From assembly GCA_018268675.1 (NCBI GenBank), contig JAFDWB010000080.1, positions 1 through 64,000 on the forward strand: a stretch of 64,000 nt of DNA, in the 5' to 3' direction. Origin of the DNA: Actinomycetota bacterium (GTDB lineage: Bacteria; Actinomycetota; Thermoleophilia; Solirubrobacterales; 70-9). The notes beneath the pieces are model-generated. The model had not been told where the DNA came from. It made no database searches and saw nothing but the letters and a program-made list of their open reading frames with translations. Shown here in pieces: positions 25,061 to 33,794 of the stretch. Both the position numbers and the translations under genes were made by a program. Every line of letters begins with the position of its first letter. The stretch's first letter is position 1.

Positions 25061-27718
25061 ATGTCTCGCAGGTCCAGGCGCGTACCTTCACCTCTTGCCC
25101 TCGCACCGCTGATCGCGGTGGTGCTCGCGCTAGGCCTGCTTGCGCCGGCCGGAGCTGAGGCCGTCGCTGGGTTGACGACTTCCTCGGCGCTCTCGCCGCA
25201 GCTTGCGCAGTTGGCGACGCCGGCGGTGCGGGCGAAGTCGCTCGCCGGGCAGGCGGCGGCCGTCGGCGTGCCGAGCGAAGGGGCCGGGACGCTGGTCCGC
25301 GAAGGCCGCCGGGTGATCGTCGAAGCGCGCTTCGAAGCCGGCGCGGCGGCCGCGGTCGAAGCGGTGGAAGCGGCCGGGGCGAAGGTGCTGAACGTGAGCG
25401 GCCGCTACCAGACGCTGGTGCTCTCGGTGGCGCCCGCGGACCTCCCGGCGCTTGCCGCGGTCCCCGGGGTCGTGGCCGTGACCCCGTCGCTGGCGCCGGA
25501 AGTCGCCGCCGTGGGGGCCGCCGGCGCCGCGGCGATCTCCTCCAACGGGCTCTGCGAAGGCGGCTCGGTAATCAGCCAGGCGGTCGAACAGCTGAACGTC
25601 GGCGCCGCCCGCGCCGCCTTCGGCTACCGCGGGGCGGGGGAGACGATCGGGATCATCTCGGACTCCTTCAACTCGGCCACCGAAGGCCCTGGCGGCGGGC
25701 CGATCGCGACGACCGCCCACGGCGACGAAGTCACCAACGACCTGCCGGGGCCGGCGAGCACCTGCAGCGGCCAACAGCTCCCGGTGAACGTGATCGCCGA
25801 AGCCCCCGCGGGTCAGCCGTCGTCCGCCTACACCGACGAGGGCCGGGCGATGCTGCAGGCCGTCCACGACCTGGCGCCGCACGCGAAGCTCGCCTTCGCC
25901 ACCGGCGAGCCGGCGGAAATCTCCTACGCCCAGAACATCGAACGGCTGGCGGCGCCGGTCAGCGCGGGCGGGGCGGGGGCGAACGTGATCGTCGACGACC
26001 TCTCCTACACGAGCGAACCGTTCTTTCAGGAAGGACCGGTCGCCGTCGCGATCCGCCGGGTGACCGAAAAAGGCGTGCTCTACTTCGCCGCCGCCGGCAA
26101 CGACAACCTGATCGACGCGTCGGGGCGCAACATCTCCTCCTGGGAAGCGCCGAAATTCCGCGGCGTGAGCAGCTGCAACCCGCTGGTCGTGATCACCCTG
26201 ACCGCAGCTCTCCTCGAAGCGGGCCTTGGGCCGTACCAGCCGGACTGCATGGACTTCAACCCGGGCGCGGGCGTCGACACCGAATTCGGCTTCACGGTCG
26301 AACCGGGGGGCAAGCTGTCGCTCGACCTGCAGTGGGCCGAACCGTGGTTCGGGGTGGAAACCGACCTGTTCGCGTTCCTGCTCGGGGAAGAAGGCGGCAC
26401 CCAGAAGATCCTCGAAGCGGCCGGCTCCAACCAGCTCTCGCCGAGGCCGTTCCTGCCGATCACGTGGGCCAACGAAACCGCCGCCCCGCAGACCGTCCGC
26501 CTGGTGATCGCCCGCTGCTCGGGCGCCGCCTGCAACCCGCAGGGGAGCGCGAGCGCCAACCCGCGGATCAAGCTGGCGATCGTCGACGACGGCTTCGGGG
26601 TCTCGGAGACCGAGTACCCGGAATCGAAAGAAGGGGACGTCGTCGGCCCGGTGATCTACGGCCACGCCGGGTCCTCCTACGTGACCGCGGTCGGCGCGGT
26701 CAACTTCCAGGAATCGAGGACGGCGCCGAAACAGCCGGAGCCGTACTCGTCGCGCGGGCCGGTCACCAACTACTTCGGCCCGGTCACGGGGACCACGCCC
26801 GCGCCGCCGCTCGGTGCGCCGGAAGTGATCCCGAAGCCGAACGTGACCGCCACGGATTGCGCCTCGAATACGTTCTTCGGCATCTTCGTCGCCTCCGGCT
26901 GGCACTTCTGCGGCACCTCGCAGGCGGCCGAGCAGGCGGCCACGGTTGCCGCCCTGATGCAGCAGGCGTCGCCGCCGGCGAGCCCCGCGAGCATCCTTTC
27001 GAGCCTGGGGTCGACCGCGACCAAATTCACCGTCGTCAAATCACCTGATGCGGTCGGCGCGGGGATGGTCAACGCGCTCGGTGCGACGCAGGCGCTCGGC
27101 GGCGCCCCGGTGGAAGACCCGCCCAGTCACGTCGTGGCGTCGGTGGAAGAAGAAGAACGGGCGGGGCCGCCGACGGTGCGGATCACCAACGGGCCGAAGC
27201 CGCTCGGCAACGACAACCGCCCGACCTTCGAATTCAGCGCCAGCCACGCGGCCGCGTTCCGCTGCCAGCTCGACGGCGGCGCCCCGCAGCCCTGCGCCTC
27301 GCCCTACCTCCTGCCGAGCCCGCTGGCCGACGGCGCCCACGGCTTCACCGTCACCGCCACCGACGCTCTGGGACGCAACGGCTCGAGTGGCGTCTACCAG
27401 TTCACCGTCGACACGGTCGCACCGCGCACGCGGTTCGTCGGGCACCCGAAGAAGGTCGTGAAGACCGCCAAGCGCAGCGTCGTCCTCAAGTTCAAGCTGC
27501 GGGCGAGCGAGTCCCCGGTCACCTTCTACTGTCAGTTCGACAAGGAACCGCTGCAGATCTGCGGGTCGCGCTTCCACCACCGCTTCACGAGGGGCAAGCA
27601 CGCGGTCCGGGTGCGCGCCAAAGACGCGGCGGGCAACCTCGCCGCGAAGCCGACCGTCTTCCACTTCCGGGTCAGGGAGCTTCCTCGGGCGGCGGGTCGG
27701 GCGCACCACTCGCACTAG
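25061..27718 (+). CDS. Secreted S8-like serine protease with His-to-Glu change and two C-terminal Ig-like domains
   Basis: An 885-aa exported protein. A signal peptide (residues 1-34) precedes a propeptide-like region (LPALAAVPGVVAVTPS). The subtilase core shows Asp 201 in IGIISDSFN, oxyanion Asn 347 in FAAAGNDN and Ser 620 in CGTSQAAEQAA. Where subtilisin has HGT, this protein reads DEGRAMLQAVHDLAPHA, placing Glu 260 at the His position. After it come two Ig-like modules (residues about 705-790 and 795-880) with paired Cys (FRCQLDGGAPQPC; FYCQFDKEPLQIC). Glu is mostly GAA. Activity with an E-D-S triad is plausible but unproven. Confidence 0.85.
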   Translation: MSRRSRRVPSPLALAPLIAVVLALGLLAPAGAEAVAGLTTSSALSPQLAQLATPAVRAKSLAGQAAAVGVPSEGAGTLVREGRRVIVEARFEAGAAAAVEAVEAAGAKVLNVSGRYQTLVLSVAPADLPALAAVPGVVAVTPSLAPEVAAVGAAGAAAISSNGLCEGGSVISQAVEQLNVGAARAAFGYRGAGETIGIISDSFNSATEGPGGGPIATTAHGDEVTNDLPGPASTCSGQQLPVNVIAEAPAGQPSSAYTDEGRAMLQAVHDLAPHAKLAFATGEPAEISYAQNIERLAAPVSAGGAGANVIVDDLSYTSEPFFQEGPVAVAIRRVTEKGVLYFAAAGNDNLIDASGRNISSWEAPKFRGVSSCNPLVVITLTAALLEAGLGPYQPDCMDFNPGAGVDTEFGFTVEPGGKLSLDLQWAEPWFGVETDLFAFLLGEEGGTQKILEAAGSNQLSPRPFLPITWANETAAPQTVRLVIARCSGAACNPQGSASANPRIKLAIVDDGFGVSETEYPESKEGDVVGPVIYGHAGSSYVTAVGAVNFQESRTAPKQPEPYSSRGPVTNYFGPVTGTTPAPPLGAPEVIPKPNVTATDCASNTFFGIFVASGWHFCGTSQAAEQAATVAALMQQASPPASPASILSSLGSTATKFTVVKSPDAVGAGMVNALGATQALGGAPVEDPPSHVVASVEEEERAGPPTVRITNGPKPLGNDNRPTFEFSASHAAAFRCQLDGGAPQPCASPYLLPSPLADGAHGFTVTATDALGRNGSSGVYQFTVDTVAPRTRFVGHPKKVVKTAKRSVVLKFKLRASESPVTFYCQFDKEPLQICGSRFHHRFTRGKHAVRVRAKDAAGNLAAKPTVFHFRVRELPRAAGRAHHSH

Positions 27719-28436
27719 CGTCAGTCGCCCCGGAGCGTCGGATGACCCAGTTGGGGACCAGGACCAGGGCGACCGCGACCAGCAACGCCCCGATCACCGC
27801 CGGATCGGTTGCTCTGATCCCTTCCAGCCGCGTGCCGAGGTAGACCGCCAGCGTGGTGATCGGCAGGAAGCCGACCGCGGTCGTCCAGCAGTACCGGTGG
27901 AAGGGCACGCGCGCCGCGCCCGCCGCGTAGGAGACCAGGCTGAACGGGACGATCGGCAGCAGCCGCAGGGCGATCAGCAGGGTGATGCCGCCCCGCTCGA
28001 CCATCCGTTCGTAGTGGGTGAAGCGCTCCTCCCCGAACCAGCGCGCCAACAGCGGCCGCGCCACCCCGGCACCGAACCAGTAACAGAGCAGCGCCGAGGC
28101 CATCCAGCCGATCGCGACGAGCCCGAGCCCACCGAAGAAGCCAAACGCGAACCCGGCGGCGGCGTTCACGATCTCGGCCGGGTAGGGCACGATCGAGTGG
28201 AGCAGCCCGAGCCCGACGATGATCAGCGGCCCGCCCGCGCCGAGCGACTTGATCTGCCGCCTGACTTCGCCCGTTTCCCCGTGGGCCGCCGCGACCGCCG
28301 CGTGTCGCAGGGCCGGGACCCCGGCGACGAGCCCCGCGAGCAGCAGCACCCCGATCAGCGTCGCGCCGATCTCGAGCCACGGGAGCCGGGCCCGCGCCTC
28401 TTGCGTCTTCTCGGTCACCCGTAGCCAATGTGGCAC
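27672..28436 (-). CDS. TVP38/TMEM64 (VTT/DedA-like) membrane protein
   Basis: A 254-aa inner-membrane protein of the SNARE-associated/VTT group. The family region FGFFGGLGLVAIGWMASALL and the ERFTHYERMVERGGITLLI, LRLLPIVPFSLVSYAAG segments are clear. Homologues act in lipid scrambling or membrane homeostasis. GTG 28436 is taken as start; GTG at the following VTEKTQE is an alternative. The 3' end overlaps the subtilase gene by 47 bp in convergent orientation. Confidence 0.85.
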   Translation of the reverse strand: MPHWLRVTEKTQEARARLPWLEIGATLIGVLLLAGLVAGVPALRHAAVAAAHGETGEVRRQIKSLGAGGPLIIVGLGLLHSIVPYPAEIVNAAAGFAFGFFGGLGLVAIGWMASALLCYWFGAGVARPLLARWFGEERFTHYERMVERGGITLLIALRLLPIVPFSLVSYAAGAARVPFHRYCWTTAVGFLPITTLAVYLGTRLEGIRATDPAVIGALLVAVALVLVPNWVIRRSGATDASASGAPDPPPEEAP

Positions 28437-28472
28437 AGCGAGAGACCCGGCGAGTGAAGTTTCGGCCTGTCC

Positions 28473-30599
28473 TCAGGCGCTCCTCAGGCGTTCCGCCAGC
28501 CCCGAGTGCCGCCTGCTGCCCTCACCGCGGCCGACCGCGGCGGCCAGGGCGGCGGAGTCGCCGACCAGGATGCAGTCGCGGCGGGCGCGGGTGATCGCGG
28601 TGTAGAGGAGCGGGCGGGTCAGCATCCGGGTGTGGGAGCGGTGGCAGACGGCGACCACGACCGGGACCTCGCAGCCCTGCGCCTTGTGGACCGAGATCGC
28701 ATAGGCGAGCTTCAGGGTCGCCGTCTCGGAGTAGGGCATCCTCAGGGTGCCGCCCTCGTCGGTGTCGACGACGATCGATTCCTCGTCCGGGTCGTCCGCG
28801 CGCAGGAAGACGATCGAGCCGTTCATCAGCCCCAGCTCGTGGGAGTTGCGGGTCTGGATCAGCCGGTCGCCGATCCGGAAGCGCTCGCCGAGCGCCTTCT
28901 TGCCGTCCGGGTTGAGGCGCTCCTGGAGGCGCTCGTTGAGGGCGTCGATCCCGACCGGCCCGCGGTACATCGGCGCCAGCGTCTGCACCTCCCGGATCGG
29001 ATCGACGCCGAAGCTCTCCGCCGCCCGCTCGGCGACCACCTCGACCACCGTCTCCAGCGCTCGCTCGGGCCGGGGGCGCTCGATGAAGAAGAAGTCGCGT
29101 TCCTGGTCCGGGCCGGGCTCGAGGTGGGGCGGACGGCCGCGGTTGATCTCGTGCGCCGCGGTCGTGATCATCGATTTCGCCGCCTGGCGGAAGATCTGGG
29201 TGAGGCGGACCACCGGCGCCGCGCCGGATTCGATCAGGTCCTCGAACGGCTTGCCCGCCCCGATCGGCGGCAGCTGGTCGGCGTCGCCGACGAAGACGAC
29301 GTGGGTCGTCTCCGCCAGCCCCTCGAGCAGCACCTCGGCGAGCCGCAGGTTCAGCATCGAGGACTCGTCGACGATCACCAGCTCCACGGGCAGCGGCCGC
29401 CCGGGGCCGAAGCCGGGGTCGCCGCCGGGGATCCATTCGAGCATCCGGTGGATCGTCTGCGCCTCGTGGCCGGTCGTCTCCTGCAGGCGGCGGGCGGCGC
29501 GGCCGGTCGGCGCGCAGAGGGCGATCTTCGCCCCGGCGTCTTCGGCGGCGAGGACGATCTCCTTGGTCGCGCGCGTCTTGCCGACGCCCGGGCCGCCGGT
29601 CAGCACCGAGACGCGCGAGGCGAAGGCGCCCCGCACCGCCGCCCACTGCTCTTCGGTCAGCTCCTCGGAGGGGTCGCTCTCGCCCGGGTCGTGGTCGAGG
29701 TGCGGCGGCGCGGCCAGCCGTCGGGCCAGCGTCGCCGCCACCGCCCGCTCGCCGGCCAGGGTCAGCTCGCGGTAGACCCGCCCTTCCTCCTCGACCAGGC
29801 CGCGCGCCGCGGCGAGCACCGCCGGGTCGGGGACGAGGCCGATCAGCTTCGCCGTGCGCGCCGCGAGCTCCTCTGCTGGCAGGAAGCTGTTCCCGTCCTG
29901 CTCGGCCTCGCGCAGCGCATAGACGGCGGCCGCCTGGGCGCGTTTGTCGGACTCCGGCGGCACGTCGGCGGCGAGCGCGATCTTGTCGGCGCGGGTGAAG
30001 CCGACGCCCTCGACCTCGGTCAGCCGGTAGGGGTCCTCGTGAAGGATCTGGGTCGAGCGCTCGCCGTAGCGCGCGTGGATCGGCGCGGCCAGGTGGGCGA
30101 GGCCATGCGGGGCGAGCTGCACGTGGAGCTCGCGGACGGCGCGGCTCTCGTGCCAGGACCGGGTTGCCGCCGCGGCCTGGTCGACGCTGACGCCCTTCAG
30201 CGCGGCGAAGGTCCGCTGCGGGTCGGCGGCGATCACCTGCAGCACCTCCTCGCCGTGCGTGTCGCAGAGCCGTTCGGCGCGCTTCCTGCCGATGTGGCGC
30301 AGGGTGGCGAGGTAGGCGACCTGACCGGCGCGGTCGGTCGGGTCGAGCGGCAGCGCCCCCTGCGCGCGGAGCTGGCGGCCGTAGCGCGAGTGGGTCTGCC
30401 ACTCGCCGCTCACTTCGGCGCGATCGCCGGGCCCGAGGTGGGCGACCGGCCCGACCAGCGCGAAGCCTTCGCCGCCGTCGGCCTCCTGCACCTCGAGCAC
30501 CGCGTAGCCGTCGTCCTCGGCGCGGAAGATCACCCCGAGCACCTCGACGGTGCCGGTGTAGGAGGCGGCGTCGGCGTCGAAGAGGGTGGCGGTGCGCAT
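28473..30599 (-). CDS. recD2: RecD2-type ATP-dependent DNA helicase
   Basis: A 708-aa SF1B 5'-3' helicase acting without RecBC. The N-terminal OB-like region (VIFRAEDDGYAVLEVQE) and helix-hairpin-helix part (LRHIGRKRAERL, VEGVGFTRADKIA) define RecD2. Helicase motifs: Walker A GGPGVGKTRA, motif II VIVDESSML, motif III FVGDADQLPPIGAG, and the C-terminal YAISVHKAQGCE and LLYTAITRAR. ATG 30599 is the first start giving the conserved N-terminus; the open frame extends further but without support. Confidence 0.94.
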   Translation of the reverse strand: MRTATLFDADAASYTGTVEVLGVIFRAEDDGYAVLEVQEADGGEGFALVGPVAHLGPGDRAEVSGEWQTHSRYGRQLRAQGALPLDPTDRAGQVAYLATLRHIGRKRAERLCDTHGEEVLQVIAADPQRTFAALKGVSVDQAAAATRSWHESRAVRELHVQLAPHGLAHLAAPIHARYGERSTQILHEDPYRLTEVEGVGFTRADKIALAADVPPESDKRAQAAAVYALREAEQDGNSFLPAEELAARTAKLIGLVPDPAVLAAARGLVEEEGRVYRELTLAGERAVAATLARRLAAPPHLDHDPGESDPSEELTEEQWAAVRGAFASRVSVLTGGPGVGKTRATKEIVLAAEDAGAKIALCAPTGRAARRLQETTGHEAQTIHRMLEWIPGGDPGFGPGRPLPVELVIVDESSMLNLRLAEVLLEGLAETTHVVFVGDADQLPPIGAGKPFEDLIESGAAPVVRLTQIFRQAAKSMITTAAHEINRGRPPHLEPGPDQERDFFFIERPRPERALETVVEVVAERAAESFGVDPIREVQTLAPMYRGPVGIDALNERLQERLNPDGKKALGERFRIGDRLIQTRNSHELGLMNGSIVFLRADDPDEESIVVDTDEGGTLRMPYSETATLKLAYAISVHKAQGCEVPVVVAVCHRSHTRMLTRPLLYTAITRARRDCILVGDSAALAAAVGRGEGSRRHSGLAERLRSA

Positions 30600-30653
30600 C
30601 GCCACCAACGCTAGCCGGCGGCGAGGCGGGACGGCTCGGTATACCCTCGGGTC

Positions 30654-31133
30654 GTGGCAAGTTGGGGAGAAATCGAGAGCGCCGCGCCGGATCTCGCGCG
30701 CCTTGCGCGCAATTTCCTCGACGCCCGCGTGCACAAGACGATCGCCACGCTGCGCGCCGACGGCTCCCCGCGGATCAGCGGCATCGAGGCGAAGTTCATC
30801 GACGGGGAGCTCTGGTTCGGTTCGATGCCGGGTTCGCGCAAGGGCGCCGATCTGGCCCGCGATCCCCGCTTCGCCCTCCACGGCGGCTCGGTCGACCCGC
30901 CCGACTGGGAGGGCGACGCGAAGGTCTCCGGGCTGGCCGAGCGGATCGACGACCGCGACCGCAAGGCAGCGATGTTCAAGGCGATGGGGGCGGAGGAGGT
31001 GTCCGTCGACTCCGACCTATTCCGCGCCGACGTGCGCGAGGTGGTGGTCACGAACCTGACCAAGTCGAAGGACGAACTGGCGATCGAGTTCTGGACCGAC
31101 GCGGGCGGGGTCCGCTCGCTGACGCGCAAATGA
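30654..31133 (+). CDS. PPOX-family flavin/F420-binding protein
   Basis: A 159-aa split-barrel protein of the pyridoxamine-5'-phosphate-oxidase-like superfamily. FLDARVHKTIATLRADGSPR and GELWFGSMPGSRKGADLARDP are the cofactor-binding strands. Whether FMN or F420 is bound cannot be told from sequence alone. It overlaps the next gene by 4 bp (ATGA, 31130-31133), the first of two tight junctions in a three-gene operon. Confidence 0.82.
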   Translation: MASWGEIESAAPDLARLARNFLDARVHKTIATLRADGSPRISGIEAKFIDGELWFGSMPGSRKGADLARDPRFALHGGSVDPPDWEGDAKVSGLAERIDDRDRKAAMFKAMGAEEVSVDSDLFRADVREVVVTNLTKSKDELAIEFWTDAGGVRSLTRK

Positions 31134-31651
31134 GCGGCGCTCCGGGGGCGGCGTTGCCCTGGGTCGACGAGCACGCGATCGAGCTCGACGCGCCGCCCGC
31201 CGTCGTCTGGCCGGCGCTGCTGCGGACGGTGGAGGCGATGACCGCCGGGCGGGGGGCGCCGCGCTACGCCCGGGCGGTCGGCTGCGCCGACGTCGAGGCG
31301 GGCGGGCCGCGGCCGCTCGAGGTCGGCTCGACGGTGCCCGGCTTCCACGTCGCCGCGCTCGCCCCGGAGCGCCTCCTCTCCCTGCGCGGCTCCCACCGGT
31401 TCTCCGACTACCAGCTGGCCTTCCGCCTCGAACCGCTGGGCGGGGTCCGCACCCGCCTCGTGGCCGAGACCCGCGCCGAGTTCCCGGGCGCCTTGGGGCG
31501 CGCCTACCGGGCCCTGGTGATCGGCACCCGCATGCACGTCCTCGCCGTCAAGCGGGTGGAGCGCAGCGTCGCCCGCCGGGTCCACTCCACTGGCGCCGCG
31601 CCGGGCGGCGCGGTGCCCCGCGATCCGGGCGCGCCCGACCGCCCCCGCTGA
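31130..31651 (+). CDS. SRPBCC (START-like) domain protein
   Basis: A 173-aa soluble protein. VDEHAIELDAPPAVVWPALL is the typical first strand and helix of a polyketide-cyclase/START-type ligand pocket, and LRGSHRFSDYQLAFRLEPL followed by TRLVAETRAEFPG gives the later strands. The ligand is unknown. It overlaps its neighbours by 4 bp upstream and 1 bp downstream (TGATG), so it is part of one translational unit. Confidence 0.8.
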   Translation: MSGAPGAALPWVDEHAIELDAPPAVVWPALLRTVEAMTAGRGAPRYARAVGCADVEAGGPRPLEVGSTVPGFHVAALAPERLLSLRGSHRFSDYQLAFRLEPLGGVRTRLVAETRAEFPGALGRAYRALVIGTRMHVLAVKRVERSVARRVHSTGAAPGGAVPRDPGAPDRPR

Positions 31652-31854
31652 TGGCGCCGACCCAGGCCCGCCCGCCCGCCGGCCTCTGCGACTCCTGCCG
31701 CCACCAGCGCCTGGTCCCGAACACCCGCGGCTCGGTCTTCTCTCTCTGCGAACGCTCCCGCACCGACCCCTCGTTTCGCCGCTACCCGCCCCTCCCGGTC
31801 CGCGAGTGCCCAGGCTTCGAGCCGGTCGAAGCGTCACGGGAGCGGAGAAGCTGA
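31651..31854 (+). CDS. Small CxxC protein, putative zinc-binding
   Basis: A 67-aa protein. Four cysteines, in LCDSCRHQRLV, FSLCERSRTD and VRECPGFEP, could hold a metal ion as a zinc ribbon. It is preserved as the third gene of the PPOX-SRPBCC unit with TGATG coupling. The function is unknown; small proteins of this pattern occur in actinobacteria beside unrelated enzymes. Confidence 0.65.
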   Translation: MAPTQARPPAGLCDSCRHQRLVPNTRGSVFSLCERSRTDPSFRRYPPLPVRECPGFEPVEASRERRS

Positions 31855-31877
31855 CGCCCGCCGGCGCGCCCGTCCCC

Positions 31878-31930
31878 CGCCGCGCTGCAGTGATTTGTGT
31901 CGCCCTGGCGACCAAAGTGCTGCAGCGCGG
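31878..31930. repeat. Palindrome between convergent genes (hairpin B-like)
   Basis: GCCGCGCTGCAG pairs with CTGCAGCGCGGC, with an imperfect inner stem and a terminal TCGCCCTGGCGA hairpin. The CTGCAG-rich stem recalls hairpin B at 13249-13294. It lies between the CxxC gene (plus) and the cupin gene (minus). Confidence 0.6.
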
Positions 31931-31996
31931 CCCTCGGCACCTCCGTGGTGGGTCCACCCTGTCCCGGCGCGGGCCACCGGGGCGCCAGCCGGCCCT

Positions 31997-32389
31997 CTAC
32001 ACCATTTTCGGGTCCGGCCCGCCGATCTCGCTCGGCGCCGGGGCGGTGTAGGCCCGGCCGGGGACGCCGCCCAGCACCAGCAGGCGCATGCCCTCCGGGC
32101 CGACCCAGACCTTGCGCTGCTCCGCCGGGCCGACGCGGGCGATGTGGTCGGGGTCGAGCGGCATGCGCTCGCCGTCGACCTCGAGCTCGCCGGTGCCCCG
32201 CAGCGCCAGGTAGACCTCCTCCTGGTCGTCGTGGCTGTGGTCGTGGCTCGGGTAGCCGTCGAAGGACGCCGGCAGGTCGATCACCTGCATGCCGAAAGAC
32301 GCCACCCCCAGCTCCGCCCGCGCCCGCTTGAAGCTCCCGTACAGCGCCGCATCCATCTCGTCGATCCGCTTCACGGCGTAATCGGCCAT
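31997..32389 (-). CDS. Cupin domain protein
   Basis: A 130-aa single-domain cupin. The metal motif SHDHSHDDQEEVYLALRGTGE matches cupin motif 1 with its His and Glu ligands, and PDHIARVGPAEQRKVWVG covers motif 2. It is divergent from a TetR regulator with a shared palindromic operator, so it is probably the regulated target. The substrate is not evident; the family includes isomerases, dioxygenases and sensors. Confidence 0.85.
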   Translation of the reverse strand: MADYAVKRIDEMDAALYGSFKRARAELGVASFGMQVIDLPASFDGYPSHDHSHDDQEEVYLALRGTGELEVDGERMPLDPDHIARVGPAEQRKVWVGPEGMRLLVLGGVPGRAYTAPAPSEIGGPDPKMV

Positions 32390-32406
32390 CTCGCCTCCCT
32401 TGGTTT

Positions 32407-32426
32407 AAGTACGAACGTTCGTGCTT
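32407..32426. promoter_or_regulatory. Operator for the divergent TetR regulator and cupin gene
   Basis: AAGTACGAACGTTCGTGCTT is a 20-bp near-perfect palindrome; its core ACGAACGTTCGT is perfect. It lies 17 bp before each start codon region in the 53-bp divergent gap, covering where promoters should be. TetR-family proteins usually repress from such sites. Confidence 0.75.
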
Positions 32427-32442
32427 TTTATATCCTGCGGGA

Positions 32443-33030
32443 ATGGTCGATGCAACCGACGCCGCGACGAAGGGGGAGCGGACGCGCGCCGCGATCCTCG
32501 ACCGCGCCGTCGACCTCGCCTCGGTCGAGGGTCTCGAGGGCCTCACGATCGGTCGCCTCGCCGACGAGCTGGGGATGAGCAAGAGCGGCCTCTTCCGCCA
32601 CTTCGGCTCCAAGCAGGACCTCCAGCTGGCGACCGTGGCCGCCGCCCGCGAGCGCTTCGTCGCGATGGTGATCGAGCCCGCTCTCGGCGCCCCCGACGGC
32701 GCCCCGCGCCTGCGCGCGATGGGCGAGCGCTACCTCGACTTCCTCGACAGCTTCCCCGGCGGCTGCTTCTGGGGCGCGGTCGCGGGCGAGTACGACGACC
32801 GGCCCGGCCCGGTCCGCGACGCGATCGTCGCCTCGCTCGACGCCTGGATGGCGGAGCTCGTCCGCCAGGCGACCGCCGCCGGGGTCGCGGATCCCGAGCG
32901 CTACGCCTTCGAGCTCTACGCCGTCGTCACCACCGCCAACGCCCGCTGGCGCCTCGGCGGCGGCGACCGCCGCGCCCTCGACCTCGCCCGCGCCGCCCTC
33001 GCGCGCCTCGACGCCGAACTCCCCGCTTGA
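32443..33030 (+). CDS. TetR family transcriptional regulator
   Basis: A 195-aa one-component repressor. The N-terminal helix-turn-helix reads LTIGRLADELGMSKSGLFRHFGSK, preceded by RAAILDRAVDLA. The C-terminal helical domain holds the FPGGCFWGAVAGEYDDRPGPVRD segment seen in the TetR_C group with a large ligand pocket. It probably controls itself and the divergent cupin through the palindrome at 32407-32426. No ligand can be assigned. Confidence 0.92.
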   Translation: MVDATDAATKGERTRAAILDRAVDLASVEGLEGLTIGRLADELGMSKSGLFRHFGSKQDLQLATVAAARERFVAMVIEPALGAPDGAPRLRAMGERYLDFLDSFPGGCFWGAVAGEYDDRPGPVRDAIVASLDAWMAELVRQATAAGVADPERYAFELYAVVTTANARWRLGGGDRRALDLARAALARLDAELPA

Positions 33031-33055
33031 GCGCTCGGCCCGCCCCCGCGCCGCC

Positions 33056-33454
33056 CTACGGGTTCGTGTGGTTCACCTTCACCGGCTCGATCCGCACGAT
33101 CACCCGCTGTTCCCCCGGCTGGCGGAAGGGGTAGGAATCGGCGTCGAGGTAGCGCTTGGCGAGCGCGTCGATGTCGGCGTCGGCGCCTTCGTGGGTCATC
33201 TCGACGACCCTGCCCTGGACGATCACGTTCTCGTAGGGGTTCTCCTGCGCGGCGACCGAGACCGCGACGTTCGCGTTGGCGCGCAGATTGTTCGTCTTCA
33301 CCCGCCCCTCGGCGGTGTTGAAGGTGACGAGGTCGCCGTCGATGCCGACCCAGACGGGTGAGACCTGCGGCGTGCCGTCCTGGTTGACCGTCGCCACGTG
33401 GGCGAAGTTCTTGCCTTCGAAGAGATGCCGTGCCTCGCTGGGGATCGCAGCCAT
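33056..33454 (-). CDS. PPOX class F420-dependent enzyme
   Basis: A 132-aa split-barrel enzyme. HLFEGKNFAHVATVNQDGTP, SPVWVGIDGDLVTFNTAEGR and KTNNLRANANVAVSV match the F420-dependent PPOX class. RYLDADSYPF is also typical. ATG 33454 has AGGAGG five bases upstream. F420 use fits an actinobacterial host, but the substrate is not known. Confidence 0.88.
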   Translation of the reverse strand: MAAIPSEARHLFEGKNFAHVATVNQDGTPQVSPVWVGIDGDLVTFNTAEGRVKTNNLRANANVAVSVAAQENPYENVIVQGRVVEMTHEGADADIDALAKRYLDADSYPFRQPGEQRVIVRIEPVKVNHTNP

Positions 33455-33500
33455 GATTCCTCCTGATCGTGAGTTAGTGTCTTCGTCAATCACTTCTACT

Positions 33501-33794
33501 ATGACGGTCGCGGGGATGAGAAATTCGGCACGGGTGTCGGTGCGGCTGCGGCCGGGGGGTCGCGGCGACGCGCTGCTCGGTTTCGAGGCGGGGGTCCTGC
33601 GGGCGCAGGTGTCGGCGCCGCCGCTCGAGGGCCGCGCCAACCGGGCGCTCTGCAAGCTGATCGCGAAGCGGGCCGGCGTGCCGCCCTCGCGGGTCAGCGT
33701 GCTCCGCGGGGAGAAGTCGCGCGACAAGGTCGTCGCCGTCGCCGGGCTCGACGACGAGGAGCTGGGACGCCGGCTCGCGGCCGCCGACGCATGA
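33501..33794 (+). CDS. DUF167/YggU family protein
   Basis: A 97-aa small basic protein. SVRLRPGGRGDALLGFEAG, VSAPPLEGRANRALCKLIAK and RVSVLRGEKSRDKVV are the conserved YggU strands and helix. The biochemical role of the family is unresolved. The stop overlaps the next start by 4 bp. ATG 33501 is taken; ATG 33516 is an alternative. Confidence 0.88.
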   Translation: MTVAGMRNSARVSVRLRPGGRGDALLGFEAGVLRAQVSAPPLEGRANRALCKLIAKRAGVPPSRVSVLRGEKSRDKVVAVAGLDDEELGRRLAAADA

